Positions 26,415 through 35,061 of a stretch of 64,000 nucleotides of DNA are shown piece by piece. The notes below the pieces were generated by a model. That model was not told where the DNA came from. It made no database searches and saw nothing but the letters and a program-made list of their open reading frames with translations. A program made the position numbers and the translations under genes. Positions within the stretch are counted from its first letter, which is position 1; every line of letters begins with the position of its first letter. Origin of the DNA: Pseudomonadota bacterium (GTDB lineage: Bacteria > Myxococcota_A > Polyangia > Polyangiales > Polyangiaceae); NCBI GenBank assembly GCA_023398955.1, contig JAEWRL010000177.1, positions 76,713-140,712 on the forward strand, read 5' to 3'.

Positions 26415-28097
26415 ATGGTTGAGTCCTCCCTGCCGAGCGAGTCGGCGATGCTTGCCGTCTACGATACGACCTTGCGCGACGGGACACAGCGCGAGGGGAT
26501 CTCTCTGACGGTTCGCGACAAGCTACGCATCGCCAAGCGCTTGGACCGTTTCGGCGTCGCCTTCATTGAGGGGGGGTGGCCCGGCTCGAACCCGAAAGAC
26601 GTCGAATTCTTCGAGCGAGCGCGGGATATCGACTGGCAGAATGCGACGATCACCGCTTTCGGGTCTACACGCCGCGCCAAAGATGGACCGGAGTCGGACG
26701 CTAGCATGCAGGCCCTCATCCAGTCGGGCGCTGCCGTGTGCACGATTTTCGGAAAGACTTGGACGTTGCACGTCACGGATGTGCTCCGAATCTCGCTGGA
26801 TCAGAACCTGCAGATGATCGAAGACAGCGTGCGCTATCTGTGCGCCGAGCGGCGCCGGGTCGTCTATGACGCCGAGCACTTCTTCGACGGGTACGAGGCC
26901 GATCCGATGTATGCTGTCGAGACGCTGCGCGCAGCGGTGCGTGGTGGTGCCGAGGTGCTGGCGCTCTGCGACACCAACGGTGGCAGTATGCCGTGGCGCG
27001 TCGAGGAAATCGTGCGCGACGTGCGGGGCAAGCTCGGCGAGGTTCCTCTCGGGATCCACGCGCACAACGACAGCGGTTGTGCCGACGCGAACACCTTGGC
27101 GGCGGTACGCGCTGGTGTTCGCCACATTCAGGGAACGATCAACGGTTACGGGGAGCGCTGTGGGAATGCGAATCTGACGGTTCTGATGCCAAACTTGTGC
27201 CTCAAGCTGGGGCTTCGATGCGTTCCTGAGGGGGCCCTCAAAGAGCTCAGCGAGCTCAGTGATTTCGTGGCCGAGGTAGCCAATATTACCCCCGATCACC
27301 ACATGCCGTACGTGGGACGCAGCGCTTTCGCCCACAAGGGCGGGGTGCACGTGGCAGCCATGCGGCGCAGTGGCGAGAGTTACCAGCACGTCGATCCGGA
27401 GTTGGTCGGGAACAGAATGCGTGTGGTCGTCAGCGAGCTCTCCGGTCGAGGAAATGTCTTGAGCAAGGCCGAAGAAATGGGGCTCGACGTCGACCGGGGT
27501 GCAGAAGTCGCTGCGCTCCAGGAGATCAAGGAGGCGGAGGCCCGGGGCATTTCGTACGAGAGCGCGGAGGCCAGCGTCGCATTGCTCATCAAGCGACGTG
27601 CCAAGGACTACAAGCCCCTCTTCAGGGTGCTGGACTACCAAGTGCAGGTCGGCCAGCGAGCGGGTTCCGAAACATTCGCCGAAGGCGTAGTGAAGGTGAA
27701 GGTTGGCGATCAAGTGTTGCACACGGCTGCAGAGGGCAACGGTCCGGTGGGCGCGCTCGATGCCGCGCTGCGTAAAGCGTTGCTGCCCGTCTACGAGCGT
27801 ACGGCAGAAATCCATCTCGCTGACTACAAGGTTCGCATTCTTGACAGTGCGAAGGGTACAGAAGCGATTACCCGCGTGCTGATCGACAGCCGCGACGCGC
27901 ACCATTCCTGGAGCACAGTAGGGGCGTCCGCGAACATCATTGAGGCTTCCATGCAGGCCCTGGTCGACAGCATCGAGTACGGGCTCCTGGTTGGGACCGA
28001 CGCGGCTGAGGAGTCGGCGATAGGCGCACACGGCGTGGCGCCGAGCCAGCCACCAGTTGTGCTCGCCCACTCTGCGAGGCCGGTGGAAGCCCGTTGA
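26415..28097 (+). CDS. cimA: (R)-citramalate synthase
   Basis: 560 codons from the ATG at 26415, four bases after the leuA stop, with GGGAG about 10 nt upstream. A LeuA paralogue that condenses pyruvate with acetyl-CoA to citramalate, the start of the threonine-independent route to 2-oxobutyrate and isoleucine. The CimA subgroup features are YDTTLRDGTQREGIS, IEGGWPGSNPKDVEFF, AFGSTRRAK and the metal motif HAHNDSGCADANTLA with GTINGYGERCGNANL. HKGGVHVAAMRR and the C-terminal dimerisation domain complete it. The GGWPG segment, rather than the AGFP of LeuA, is typical of citramalate synthases. Its position in the operon supports an isoleucine role. Confidence 0.94.
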   Translation: MVESSLPSESAMLAVYDTTLRDGTQREGISLTVRDKLRIAKRLDRFGVAFIEGGWPGSNPKDVEFFERARDIDWQNATITAFGSTRRAKDGPESDASMQALIQSGAAVCTIFGKTWTLHVTDVLRISLDQNLQMIEDSVRYLCAERRRVVYDAEHFFDGYEADPMYAVETLRAAVRGGAEVLALCDTNGGSMPWRVEEIVRDVRGKLGEVPLGIHAHNDSGCADANTLAAVRAGVRHIQGTINGYGERCGNANLTVLMPNLCLKLGLRCVPEGALKELSELSDFVAEVANITPDHHMPYVGRSAFAHKGGVHVAAMRRSGESYQHVDPELVGNRMRVVVSELSGRGNVLSKAEEMGLDVDRGAEVAALQEIKEAEARGISYESAEASVALLIKRRAKDYKPLFRVLDYQVQVGQRAGSETFAEGVVKVKVGDQVLHTAAEGNGPVGALDAALRKALLPVYERTAEIHLADYKVRILDSAKGTEAITRVLIDSRDAHHSWSTVGASANIIEASMQALVDSIEYGLLVGTDAAEESAIGAHGVAPSQPPVVLAHSARPVEAR

Positions 28098-29149
28098 AGG
28101 CCAGACTCGCCCTCCTCCCTGGCGACGGCATAGGTCCGGAGGTCGTGCATCAGGCGCGCCTTGCACTGGTCGCAGTGGCGCGACGCTTCTCGCACGAGTT
28201 CGAAGTGGAGGAGCATCCCATCGGAGGCGCCGCGTTGGACGCTGGCGGTAAACCCCTTCCATCCCGGACGATGCGGGCCTGCCGGGCGGCAGACGCTATC
28301 CTGCTTGGGGCCGTCGGTGGCCCTCAGTGGGCTCAATCGGTTCGAGGTGAGCAGCCGGAGGATGGCCTATTCGGGCTTCGTGTTGGTCTGGGACTGTTTG
28401 CGAATCTGCGTCCCGTCAGCGCCAATCCCCACATAATGGATGCGTGCCCCCTGAAGCGCGAACGCGTGGAGGGTGCAGATATCCTCGTCGTTCGAGAGCT
28501 CCTCGGAGGGCTTTATGCGGGCCAGAAGAGACTCGAAACGACGCCGGAGGGCCTTCTCGCCACGGACTCCTCGAGCTACCTGGAATGCGAGATCGACCGA
28601 GTTGCGCGAATCGCGTTCCGTGAGGCGACCAAGCGACGGGGTCGCGTTACTTCGGTCGACAAGGCCAACGCGCTGGAGACGTCGAGGTTGTGGCGGCGTG
28701 TGGTGACGCGAGTCGGGGAGGAGCACACAGACGTGGTGCTCGAGCATCAGCTCGTTGACTCTTGCGCGCTGAGGCTCGTGAGCGAGCCCCGAAGCTTCGA
28801 CGTGATTCTCACCGAGAACATGTTTGGGGACATACTCTCTGACGAGGCGGCAGTGATCGTCGGCAGCCTTGGTATGCTCCCGAGTGCATCGATCGGGGAA
28901 TCGTCACGCGGTTTGTATGAGCCGGTACACGGCTCCGCTCCAGAGCTTGCAGGGCGCGGTGTAGCAAACCCCATCGGGACCATCTTGAGCGCAGCCCTGC
29001 TGCTACGTCACAGTCTCGGGTTGCATGCGGAGGCTGCTGCGCTGGAGCAGGCCGTCGAGGGCTGCCTACGGGACGGCGTGAAGACCCGGGACCTTGGCGG
29101 CAGCCAATCGACCCAGACAGTTGGTGCGGCAATCATCGCGCGCCTGTAG
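28094..29149 (+). CDS. leuB: 3-Isopropylmalate dehydrogenase
   Basis: 351 codons from a TTG that overlaps the cimA stop (TTGA), with GGAAG just upstream. It oxidises and decarboxylates 3-isopropylmalate with NAD; it may also act on 3-methylmalate in the citramalate route. Signatures are LALLPGDGIGPEV, LLGAVGGPQW, the substrate-loop arginines in GLFANLRPVS, the catalytic Lys/Asp in TSVDKANALE and the metal Asp pair near TENMFGDILSDEAAVIVGSLGM. The NAD-adenine loop is YEPVHGSAPELAGRGVANP. No leuC or leuD lies here, so isopropylmalate isomerase must be elsewhere. Confidence 0.95.
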   Translation: MKARLALLPGDGIGPEVVHQARLALVAVARRFSHEFEVEEHPIGGAALDAGGKPLPSRTMRACRAADAILLGAVGGPQWAQSVRGEQPEDGLFGLRVGLGLFANLRPVSANPHIMDACPLKRERVEGADILVVRELLGGLYAGQKRLETTPEGLLATDSSSYLECEIDRVARIAFREATKRRGRVTSVDKANALETSRLWRRVVTRVGEEHTDVVLEHQLVDSCALRLVSEPRSFDVILTENMFGDILSDEAAVIVGSLGMLPSASIGESSRGLYEPVHGSAPELAGRGVANPIGTILSAALLLRHSLGLHAEAAALEQAVEGCLRDGVKTRDLGGSQSTQTVGAAIIARL

Positions 29150-29181
29150 GCGCCCGTGGTCCGGTGCTGTGAGAGGTGTCG

Positions 29182-29209
29182 CACCGCGGCCCCCTCCCGA
29201 GCCGCGGTG
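29182..29209. terminator. Hairpin between convergent leuB and ilvC
   Basis: CACCGCGGC (29182-29190) pairs with GCCGCGGTG (29201-29209) around a 10-nt loop, between the ends of leuB and ilvC, which face each other. There is no long T run on either strand, so it may work as a bidirectional transcript-end stabiliser or weak terminator. Confidence 0.65.
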
Positions 29210-29225
29210 GGTTTGCCAAACGCCT

Positions 29226-30326
29226 CTAGTTCTCGCCGCGCCCGGACACCCCCTTGGTGTCCGCCGTGATGGCGCGTGCTGCCTCCTTGGGACGCAGCGC
29301 GCGCGTCGCTTTGCCTGCGCGCCATAGCTCGCTGTTGCCGAGCTCGTTCAGCTCTTTCTGGAGCTCCGCCTGGTAGTTGGGTCCCCCCGTCGACTGCAGT
29401 ACACGCGTCGTTTCCTCGCCAGAGGACACGCGCCGGTATAGCTCCTTGAAAACGGGGAGCGTTGCCTCGGCGAACTTCGGGCGCCAATCAAGGGCGCCTC
29501 GCTGGGCTGTCGCCGAGCAGTTCGCGTACATCCAGTCCATGCCGTTCTCTCCAACGAGCCGAATCAGGCTCTCCGTCAGCTCCTCGACGGTCTCGTTGAA
29601 TGCTTCGCTCGGAGAGTGGCCGTTCTCCCGAAGGACCTGGTACTGAGCGTCCATCATCCCTGCGAGCGCCCCCATCAAGACTCCGCGCTCACCCGTGAGG
29701 TCGCTGTAGACTTCGTTCTTGAACGTCGTCGGAAAGAGATACCCAGAACCCACGGCGATTCCCAAGGCGATGGCTCGTTCCCGGGCTCGGCCAGTGTGAT
29801 CCTGCTCCACGGCGAAGCTGGAGTTGATCCCGGCCCCCGACAGGAAGTTACGGCGCACGCTCGTGCCCGAGCCTTTCGGCGCGACGAGGATCACGTCGAC
29901 CGTGGCGGGCGGAACGACGCCCGTTTGGTCGGCATACACGATGGAGAACCCATGGGAGAAGTACAGGGCATCCCCAGGGTTCAGGCACGCCTTGACCTGA
30001 GGCCAAATCGCCTTCTGAGCCGCGTCGGAGACCAGCATCTGGATGATGGTGCCCTTCTTCGCGGCTTCTTCGATGTCGAACAGAGTCTTACCCGGTTCCC
30101 AACCGTCGGCCACTGCGCGGTCCCAATCCCGCTGAAACTTCTTTGATTGCCCGACAATGACGTTGAAGCCGTTGTCACGCATATTGAGGGCCTGTGCAGG
30201 CCCCTGGACCCCGTAGCCGATGACGGCAATGGTTTCACTCTTCAGTACCTCGAGCGCCTTCGTCACGGGAAACTCTTCCCGGGTGATGACCTCTTCCTTC
30301 ACGCCGCCGAAATCGATGATCGCCAT
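29226..30326 (-). CDS. ilvC: Ketol-acid reductoisomerase
   Basis: 366 codons with GAGGAG 10 nt before the ATG. It converts acetolactate or acetohydroxybutyrate to the dihydroxy acids of valine and isoleucine synthesis with NAD(P)H and Mg. The Rossmann motif is IAVIGYGVQGPAQALNMRD and the C-terminal metal-binding knotted domain contains LMGALAGMMDAQY and EELTESLIRLVGE. It lies opposite leuB in the same pathway block but has its own promoter region and does not share the ilvB attenuator. The long C-terminus (PKEAARAITADTKG) and sequence suggest the class II (long-loop) or an intermediate type; I cannot be certain. Confidence 0.95.
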   Translation of the reverse strand: MAIIDFGGVKEEVITREEFPVTKALEVLKSETIAVIGYGVQGPAQALNMRDNGFNVIVGQSKKFQRDWDRAVADGWEPGKTLFDIEEAAKKGTIIQMLVSDAAQKAIWPQVKACLNPGDALYFSHGFSIVYADQTGVVPPATVDVILVAPKGSGTSVRRNFLSGAGINSSFAVEQDHTGRARERAIALGIAVGSGYLFPTTFKNEVYSDLTGERGVLMGALAGMMDAQYQVLRENGHSPSEAFNETVEELTESLIRLVGENGMDWMYANCSATAQRGALDWRPKFAEATLPVFKELYRRVSSGEETTRVLQSTGGPNYQAELQKELNELGNSELWRAGKATRALRPKEAARAITADTKGVSGRGEN

Positions 30327-30815
30327 CTCGCAGTAATCTCCTCAGCTTCCGAGTTCACGTACCCTGCCGAAGCGACGGCTGCCGATGCGCTCGAGAACGC
30401 GCGTCTGGTGCGCGGTCGTCGGCAAACAACCGGTGCGGGCTGTTGCCTGATCCGACCCATCGGTAGGCGGTCCCGCCGCAGGGGCGCGAATTATCGACCT
30501 CGGAAGGGTGCTGAGCAAGCCGTTATGTGCCGGCCGATCCCTGCGTGATCCCAGCCGGACGACCTTCTGGCCCGGAAAGCGACAGAACGGCCCGTGAACA
30601 ATGCGTCACACGGGCGACCGGTCAGGTTGGCGCATTTGCTCCCGACGGCGTGTCCCCTTGAATCAGCGCCTGGTTGCGCTCGAGCTCGCGGGCGGAGAGA
30701 CTGCTGCTAAGATTCCAGCGCAGGGCGGTTACCCGGTCGAGTAAGCGTCGCCTGGCTCGGATATCCGTGTCAGCACACACGTAGGGGGGTCACCTCCAAG
30801 CAACCACCCATCTGA
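30327..30815. other. Intergenic region upstream of ilvC
   Basis: About 490 bp between divergent ilvC and the membrane protein gene at 30816. It should hold both promoters. I can see a short hairpin (GGCAA..TTGCC around 30421-30446) upstream of ilvC but no T run, no leader peptide rich in branched-chain codons and no riboswitch I can name. No supported ORF. Confidence 0.4.
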
Positions 30816-31850
30816 ATGGCAAGCGCAAAGTCGTTGGCAGGCCGTGATCTCTCTCCCCTCCCACTCATTCCGACGGAGGATGCTCACCTGTTGGATGAGG
30901 ACACGGTTCACCGCCGCATCGACGTTCAGGCCTTGTTCGATGCGGCGGGGAGCAGAACTGCTGCCTCATTGGCGCCCATCGACTCTGCGGAGCAGCGGAC
31001 GCCGAGTTCCACGCCGGCAGGTTCGGGCCAAGGCGTCGAGCGAAACGAGTCCATGGGTCCGGACTCGCGTTGGTTGCTCTGGTTGATTGGCGGCGCTATC
31101 GCCATCGCAGCGTCGGCATTTGCTGCGGGGTTCGCCGCCGCGGCGACATGGAGCCGAGCGAGGCCAGCTTGCACTTCGCACTCGGCGTCCGCGCCAGAGG
31201 CGCCACGGCACCACGGTGCATTGGCCGGATCCGCCAGCGCCGAGGAACTGGAGCCGTCAACAGCCAACGCTTTCGCTCCAGGGCAGGCGGAGGTCGAGGG
31301 CAGCGTCGACCAGGCGCTGCGTGTCTTCTTGGCGGCTCAGCGGGAGGAAGCCCGAGCCCTGGCCGAGCAGGTCGAGGCCCTGAGCGGGCAACCGCCGAAC
31401 AAACTGGCCGAACAGGCTGCGGCTCTTCGAAGCATCGTCGGGCGCGTGACGGGCAGCGCGCCGGCGATGGAAGCGCTGGCGCGCCTCCGAACGCCGCTCG
31501 CGCTGGACCTCCTTTACGCAGTTCGTGGTGCGAGCGTGCGAGACGCACCGCCCGCACGGATGGCTGAGGCGCTGCTCGAGTCGAAGGAGGTGCGCGGTGC
31601 GGCCAGTCCAGCACTGAGGCTCTTGCTGACGGTGGACCGGGACAGGCCTCCGTGCGAAATGGTTCTCCGGTTGCTTCCGGAGGTCGCTGAGCAGGCGGAC
31701 GAGCGGATCGTGCCTGTGTTAGCGCGGTTGAGCCAGATGCGAGCCTGTGGCCGCGATGGGCGCAGGTTCTGCTACCAGTGTCTCCGCACGGCGCCAGCAA
31801 CTCGCCGTGCGATGCTGAAGGCAGCCCGTCGCGAGCACCCGCTTCGATGA
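30816..31850 (+). CDS. Putative membrane-anchored protein, function unknown
   Basis: 344 codons. A ~85-residue cytoplasmic N-terminus is followed by one transmembrane helix near residues 87-113 (LLWLIGGAIAIAASAFAAGF). The remaining ~230 residues are Ala/Glu/Arg-rich and helical (QALRVFLAAQREEARALAEQ), with four cysteines near the end. This layout is common among hypothetical proteins in large myxobacterial genomes and carries no recognised domain. The coding style (high third-position G/C) and the strong hairpin just downstream support it as a real gene. Confidence 0.7.
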   Translation: MASAKSLAGRDLSPLPLIPTEDAHLLDEDTVHRRIDVQALFDAAGSRTAASLAPIDSAEQRTPSSTPAGSGQGVERNESMGPDSRWLLWLIGGAIAIAASAFAAGFAAAATWSRARPACTSHSASAPEAPRHHGALAGSASAEELEPSTANAFAPGQAEVEGSVDQALRVFLAAQREEARALAEQVEALSGQPPNKLAEQAAALRSIVGRVTGSAPAMEALARLRTPLALDLLYAVRGASVRDAPPARMAEALLESKEVRGAASPALRLLLTVDRDRPPCEMVLRLLPEVAEQADERIVPVLARLSQMRACGRDGRRFCYQCLRTAPATRRAMLKAARREHPLR

Positions 31851-31869
31851 AGCTCCGCTTCAAGACGCT

Positions 31870-31908
31870 CCGGGGTGGACCGGTTCCCTCGTGACCAGTC
31901 CACCCCGG
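31870..31908 (+). terminator. Hairpin downstream of the membrane protein gene
   Basis: CCGGGGTGGAC (31870-31880) pairs with GTCCACCCCGG (31898-31908), an 11-bp perfect stem with a 17-nt loop that can form a further small stem. It is followed by CTTTCCCC, a poor T run. It starts 19 bp after the preceding stop codon, the usual place for a transcript end. Confidence 0.75.
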
Positions 31909-31913
31909 CTTTC

Positions 31914-32438
31914 CCCTAGGGCGATGGGGCTCCGGCAGCGTCCCGCAGCATGCCTGATGGCAAGCTGCCCTTTCGAACGGCGAGAGAGGCCGGCTCGCGC
32001 GAGGTGGGCGGGACCATCGCGGAGGTCTTACGAGCTATCTGGCAGTTCGACGTACCGGGTTGGACGGGGGTCCATTCGGGCGAACACACTTGTCGGATCC
32101 TCGGTTGGGGCAGCCCAAGCGACTCCGTCGAGCGCGCCGTGCGGGCGAGAGGCCGACGCGCTTCGGCATTGCGCGGTGCGCTCAGCGTGCGCCGGGAGCG
32201 CCCGCCGCCGCGCCGCACGGCATGCCGTTCGAAGGGACCTTGAGTAGCCATTGTGTTCGACCGCTGTGTGCCTTGTGCAATTGACGGGCCACCCAGGGCT
32301 CGTCTCGTGACAGGAGCATTTCCTCGGGATTTCTGGCTGTCAACCTGCCAACGCAGGCTCCTGGCTGTGCCACTCGCGGCCAACTTAGCGGCTCAGTGTG
32401 CCAACTGCTCACGGCAGCACCCTTCCAACATCGATCCG
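31914..32438. other. Long non-coding region before the SahR-like gene
   Basis: About 525 bp with no convincing gene; the ORFs here (for example 31950-32243) have no domain or ribosome site. I looked for a SAM, SAH or B12 riboswitch. A B12-box-like string on the minus strand near 32350-32380 is isolated and has nothing to regulate. The promoter and operator elements lie at its right end. Confidence 0.4.
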
Positions 32439-32490
32439 TATAAATGGTCGGGCGACCATTCTATTCGAGAACATTTGCACCAGTGCGAAT
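32439..32490 (+). promoter_or_regulatory. Putative promoter and two palindromic operators for the SahR-like/ahcY operon
   Basis: TATAAA at 32439-32444 resembles a -10 box. It overlaps a perfect 18-bp palindrome, AATGGTCG-GG-CGACCATT (32443-32460). A second, similar-sized palindrome ATTTGCAC-CA-GTGCGAAT (32473-32490, one mismatch) follows, with centres exactly 30 bp apart, that is three helical turns. The following gene is an ArsR-type regulator, and these sites sit 20-67 bp before its start codon. ArsR-family repressors usually bind inverted repeats over their own promoters. The transcription start would fall inside the first palindrome. No good -35 is visible. The assignment is inference. 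Confidence 0.6.
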
Positions 32491-32509
32491 ATGAGAAAAG
32501 ATGGGCTGA

Positions 32510-33523
32510 GTGGCGCCGGTCAACGCAAACAAGCATGCCCGGTGGCAGCTCTACCGGCTGCTCGCCGAGCCAATGCGTCTGCGTGTATTGGCGCTCGCGT
32601 CTGCCCAAGAGCTGAGCGTGGGAGAGATCTCCGAGGCTCTGGAGCAGTCGCAATCCAATGTCTCCCGATACATCGCGCCTTTGCGCGATGCTGGACTCGT
32701 GGCGACGCGCCGCCATGGGAAGCACGTGCTCATCCAGGCGGTCATCAGCGCCCGACGCGATCCCGTCGTCGCGGACGCTTTGGCGGCGGCTCAGCGCCTC
32801 TGCGCAGAGGATGGCAGTCTCTCCCGGGTCGATAGGATCATCGCTGCCCGTGATGACAATGGCCGGGCGTTCTTCGAACGTGTCGATGACGGACAGAGGC
32901 CGCCCCAGCTGGCCGCCGAGCTTCCAAGTTATGCATTGGCGATGGGTTGGCTGCTGGAACGCCGCGGCTTGGCTGTCGATGCCGGCACGGGCGACGGCGC
33001 TCTCCTGGACCTACTGGCGCCACTCTTCGAGTCGGTGATTGCCGTCGATCGGAGCGAAGCGCAGCTGGCGCGGGCACGCCAGCGAGTACAGAGCCGAGGA
33101 TACGACAACGTGAGGCTGGTCCACTCGGGTGCCGAGGGCGAGGTGCTAAGGACGGAGGTGGGCACAGGAGCCGATCTAGTCATGGCTTCGCGGCTCCTCC
33201 ATCATGCCCCATTGCCGCGCGAGACGGTGCGGAGCCTCGCGGGCCTCGTCGCACCAGGTGGGGCGCTGCTCATCTTGGACTACGCGCGGCACGACGACGA
33301 GGCGTTCGGTGAACACCAAGCGGACGTGTGGCTCGGTTTCGAACCGGACGAACTGCGGGAGTTCGCTGTCGATGCAGGACTCGCCGCGACGCGGGTCGAA
33401 CCTGTTCCCCAGTGGCTTTGTAAGAGCCCCTTGGATGGCCACCTGCCATGGGTGGTGCTCGTCGCACGGCGCCCAGGCAGGGAAGAACCCGTAACTGCCC
33501 GAATCAGACAGGAAAAGACATGA
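32510..33523 (+). CDS. ArsR-family regulator fused to SAM-binding methyltransferase domain (SahR-like)
   Basis: 337 codons from a GTG. Residues ~8-85 are a winged-helix ArsR DNA-binding domain ([42 protein letters not shown]). From ~140 a class I methyltransferase fold follows, with motif [15 protein letters not shown], the acidic loop [14 protein letters not shown] and a later [17 protein letters not shown]. No metal-sensing Cys or His cluster of ArsR/SmtB proteins is evident. The overlapping ahcY (ATGA) and this domain pair match the known SahR regulators of Proteobacteria, which sense S-adenosylhomocysteine and control methionine-cycle genes. That this protein represses its own operon until SAH accumulates is inference. 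Confidence 0.82.
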   Translation: MAPVNANKHARWQLYRLLAEPMRLRVLALASAQELSVGEISEALEQSQSNVSRYIAPLRDAGLVATRRHGKHVLIQAVISARRDPVVADALAAAQRLCAEDGSLSRVDRIIAARDDNGRAFFERVDDGQRPPQLAAELPSYALAMGWLLERRGLAVDAGTGDGALLDLLAPLFESVIAVDRSEAQLARARQRVQSRGYDNVRLVHSGAEGEVLRTEVGTGADLVMASRLLHHAPLPRETVRSLAGLVAPGGALLILDYARHDDEAFGEHQADVWLGFEPDELREFAVDAGLAATRVEPVPQWLCKSPLDGHLPWVVLVARRPGREEPVTARIRQEKT

Positions 33524-34944
33524 TACAACCAATCGAGAAGACGGACCAAGACCATTGCGTGAAGGATATGGGTCTCGCGGCGTGGGGGCGTAATGAGATC
33601 CTCATCGCCGAAAAGGAGATGCCAGGTCTCATGGCGACGCGCGAGAAGTACGGTCCAGAGCAGCCGCTGGCGGGCGTTAGGGTGTCTGGTTCGCTCCACA
33701 TGACCATACAGACAGCGGTTTTGATCGAGACGCTGCAAGCTCTTGGGGCCGACGTGCGTTGGGCTTCTTGCAATATCTTCTCCACTCAAGACCATGCAGC
33801 CGCGGCCATTGCAGCAACCGGCACGCCCGTCTTTGCCTTCAAGGGCGAGCAGCTCGCCGAGTATTGGGAGTTCACGTATCGAGCTCTGACGTGGCCTGAC
33901 GGCCGTGGCCCACAACTCATCGTGGACGATGGCGGGGACGCAACCCTACTGATTCACCGCGGCTATCTCGCAGAGAAGAACCCTGCGATGCTGGAAGAGC
34001 CGACGGACAACGAGGAGGTTCGCTTGCTCAACGCGCTGCTCAAGCGGGTCCAGCAAGAGGACTCGCAGCACTGGCGCCGGGTAGTCGCCGAGTGCAAGGG
34101 CGTCAGTGAGGAGACGACGACGGGAGTGCACCGCCTCTACGAAATGCAGAAGCGCGGAGAACTGCTCTTTCCCGCCATCAACGTCAATGACTCGGTGACG
34201 AAGAGCAAGTTCGATAACATTTATGGCTGCCGCGAAAGCCTAGTGGACGGAATCAAGCGGGCCACGGACGTAATGATCTCTGGCAAAGTTGCCGTGGTTT
34301 GTGGCTACGGCGATGTTGGTAAGGGATCGGCTGACGCTCTTGCGGCGCACCGCGCGCAGGTCTGTGTTACGGAGATCGATCCAATCTGTGCGCTCCAGGC
34401 TTGTATGGCTGGGTATAAGGTTGTTACTGTGGAGGACGCCCTTGCTTATGCAGATATATATGTAACGACTACTGGGAATCGAGATATTATCCGGATCGAG
34501 CACATGGCGAAGATGAAGGATCAAGCCATTATCTGCAACATCGGGCATTTTGATAACGAGATCCAGGTTGCGCAGTTGCTCCAGTATCCCGGCATCCGAC
34601 GTACTCAGATCAAGCCTCAAGTCGATATGTTCACCTTCCCGGACGGCCACAGCGTATTCCTCCTGGCCGAGGGAAGGCTCGTGAATCTGGGCTGCGCGAC
34701 AGGCCATCCCAGCTTTGTCATGAGCAACAGCTTCACCAATCAAACCCTTGCTCAGATTGACTTGTGGCGTAATCAGGGCAGGGCGGTAGGCGTCTACCGG
34801 CTCGACAAGCAGTTGGACGAAGAAGTGGCGCGGTTGCACCTCGCGAAGCTTGGCGCAAAGCTCACCACGTTGACGCCAGATCAGGCCGACTACATCGGTG
34901 TGCCCGTCGAAGGGCCGTACAAGACCGAACACTACCGCTACTGA
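33520..34944 (+). CDS. ahcY: Adenosylhomocysteinase (SAH hydrolase)
   Basis: 474 codons from the ATG at 33520, which overlaps the SahR-like stop (ATGA) and has AGGA five bases upstream. It reversibly hydrolyses S-adenosylhomocysteine to adenosine and homocysteine, removing the inhibitor made by methyltransferases. The substrate domain has [13 protein letters not shown] and [13 protein letters not shown]. The NAD-binding motif [16 protein letters not shown] and [17 protein letters not shown] contain the usual catalytic Lys and Asp. The C-terminus HYRY completes the C-terminal NAD clamp of the dimer. It is a standard-length bacterial enzyme. Codons 300-340 are locally A+T-rich. Confidence 0.97.
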   Translation: MIQPIEKTDQDHCVKDMGLAAWGRNEILIAEKEMPGLMATREKYGPEQPLAGVRVSGSLHMTIQTAVLIETLQALGADVRWASCNIFSTQDHAAAAIAATGTPVFAFKGEQLAEYWEFTYRALTWPDGRGPQLIVDDGGDATLLIHRGYLAEKNPAMLEEPTDNEEVRLLNALLKRVQQEDSQHWRRVVAECKGVSEETTTGVHRLYEMQKRGELLFPAINVNDSVTKSKFDNIYGCRESLVDGIKRATDVMISGKVAVVCGYGDVGKGSADALAAHRAQVCVTEIDPICALQACMAGYKVVTVEDALAYADIYVTTTGNRDIIRIEHMAKMKDQAIICNIGHFDNEIQVAQLLQYPGIRRTQIKPQVDMFTFPDGHSVFLLAEGRLVNLGCATGHPSFVMSNSFTNQTLAQIDLWRNQGRAVGVYRLDKQLDEEVARLHLAKLGAKLTTLTPDQADYIGVPVEGPYKTEHYRY

Positions 34945-34955
34945 CCATCGCGGTC

Positions 34956-34991
34956 CGGGGCCGTCCTCGCTTCAAGCGCTTGGCGGCCCCG
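34956..34991 (+). terminator. Hairpin downstream of ahcY
   Basis: CGGGGCCG (34956-34963) pairs with CGGCCCCG (34984-34991) with a 20-nt loop that itself can fold. It begins 12 bp after the ahcY stop codon. There is no T run, so it may be a Rho-independent-like 3' end or a stability element. Confidence 0.55.
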
Positions 34992-35061
34992 AGATGTAGA
35001 AGGTCCACTGGCTGGAGAGCTCGTCTTGGCAAAGGGTTCCCTCTAGCGTAGATGTCGGAGC

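Noticed and set aside
26523..28262. 579-codon minus-strand ORF over cimA
   Set aside because: Shadow of cimA, which has unambiguous family motifs on the other strand.
32340..32400. B12-box-like string (GCCAGGAGCCTGC) on the minus strand
   Set aside because: One base short of the consensus, no other riboswitch parts upstream, and no minus-strand gene downstream to control.
34430..34520. A+T-rich patch inside ahcY
   Set aside because: Frame and conserved motifs continue; similar patches occur in pfk, ablA and mrpE, so I do not infer transfer.
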